A stretch of DNA of 16,467 nucleotides, taken from the NCBI GenBank assembly GCA_000316135.1, contig JH994041.1, positions 27,967-44,433 of the forward strand, given 5' to 3'. Below are positions 16,310 to 16,467 of the stretch, in pieces (position 1 is the first letter of the stretch; every line of letters starts with the position of its first letter). The stretch comes from Trachipleistophora hominis (lineage: Eukaryota; Microsporidia; Pleistophoridae). The notes beneath the pieces were generated by a model. It saw nothing but the letters and a program-made list of their open reading frames with translations. It did not search any database and was not told the DNA's origin. The position numbers were made by a program, and so were the translations under genes.

Positions 16310-16467
16310 ATGGTTTCGTCGTTAAATGAATATAACAAAGTTATTGGCGCATTTAAAATTGGAAATATCCACACCGCAACAACTAATACTCGGCAAATAC
16401 TTTTCATAATTGTAAGTTATTCAACCCTCCTTACAAAGTTTTTAGCAATTACTAGCTGCGCTATTCC
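16310..16467 (+). CDS. Possible partial gene open to the right edge
   Basis: From the ATG at 16310 (MVSSLNEYNKVIGAFKIG) the frame is open to the last base of the window, 52 codons. The same frame is open upstream to about 16232, contributing LPTELKK just before the Met. It contains a hydrophobic stretch (ILFIIVSYSTLLTKFLAIT), possibly membrane. There is no family match. The length is within chance for AT-rich DNA, so this is tentative. Confidence 0.25.
   Translation, partial: MVSSLNEYNKVIGAFKIGNIHTATTNTRQILFIIVSYSTLLTKFLAITSCAI

Noticed and set aside
1..16467. Reassigned stop codons (TAA or TAG as sense)
   Set aside because: Several weak small frames continue past a TAA, but the Rad9-like gene, each MSH2 frame, the 163-residue orphan and the 470-codon frame contain none, so the standard code is used.

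Overview
The window looks like a gene-poor, AT-rich (roughly two-thirds A+T by eye) piece of a eukaryotic, probably parasitic, genome. The two most recognisable proteins are eukaryotic DNA-repair factors: MSH2 (mismatch repair) and a shortened Rad9-like checkpoint clamp subunit. Both lack introns and are shorter than their animal counterparts. Both have a CCC triplet about 8-12 nt upstream of the ATG, and the MSH2 stop codon overlaps an AATAAA signal. Compact proteins, short leaders with CCC-type motifs and several predicted secreted orphan proteins suggest a microsporidian with a large, expanded genome. That is inference: no rRNA or tRNA was found to prove it, and another AT-rich protist remains possible. 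Nothing looks bacterial or viral.

Layout. 1-279 (minus): 5' part of a secreted orphan protein running off the left edge. 280-2447: AT-rich, no firm gene. 2448-3095 (minus): Rad9-like protein. 3876-4226 (plus): possible broken small gene. 4386-6590 (minus): MSH2 in three overlapping reading frames. 7223-7541 (minus): small membrane-anchored orphan. 8349-8761 (minus): broken secreted zinc-finger-like orphan whose 3' end recurs in degenerate form at 13536-13730. 9754-10245 (minus): intact orphan with an acidic tail and a faint ribosomal-L23-like pattern. 10366-10745 (minus): possible coding debris. 11302-13447 (plus): the largest gene, a low-complexity protein of about 715 residues with a hydrophobic start, two basic nuclear-localisation-like clusters, a 16-residue tyrosine-rich tandem repeat and an aspartate tail. 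13731-14560: a GC-rich island of decayed coding sequence. 14950-15169: a short Cys-rich, N-myristoylation-type protein with RING-like spacing. 15359-15514 and 15576-15789: a Lys-rich peptide and a small secreted protein. 16310-end: possible partial gene.

Two themes stand out. First, MSH2 and the Rad9-like gene form a DNA-maintenance pair on one strand, about 1.3 kb apart. Second, the remaining candidates are mostly orphans with a signal peptide or other membrane-targeting start, as expected for host-facing proteins of a parasite. The 11302-13447 protein (possible export signal plus nuclear signals) is the best candidate for a host-nucleus effector.

A caution applies to everything. Most genes need one or more single-base frame changes, often at short homopolymers (A8, T5, T4, C3). 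Either the assembly carries indel errors or many genes are decaying. Small genes that depend on frame changes are therefore scored low, because allowing free frame changes can make noncoding DNA look coding.
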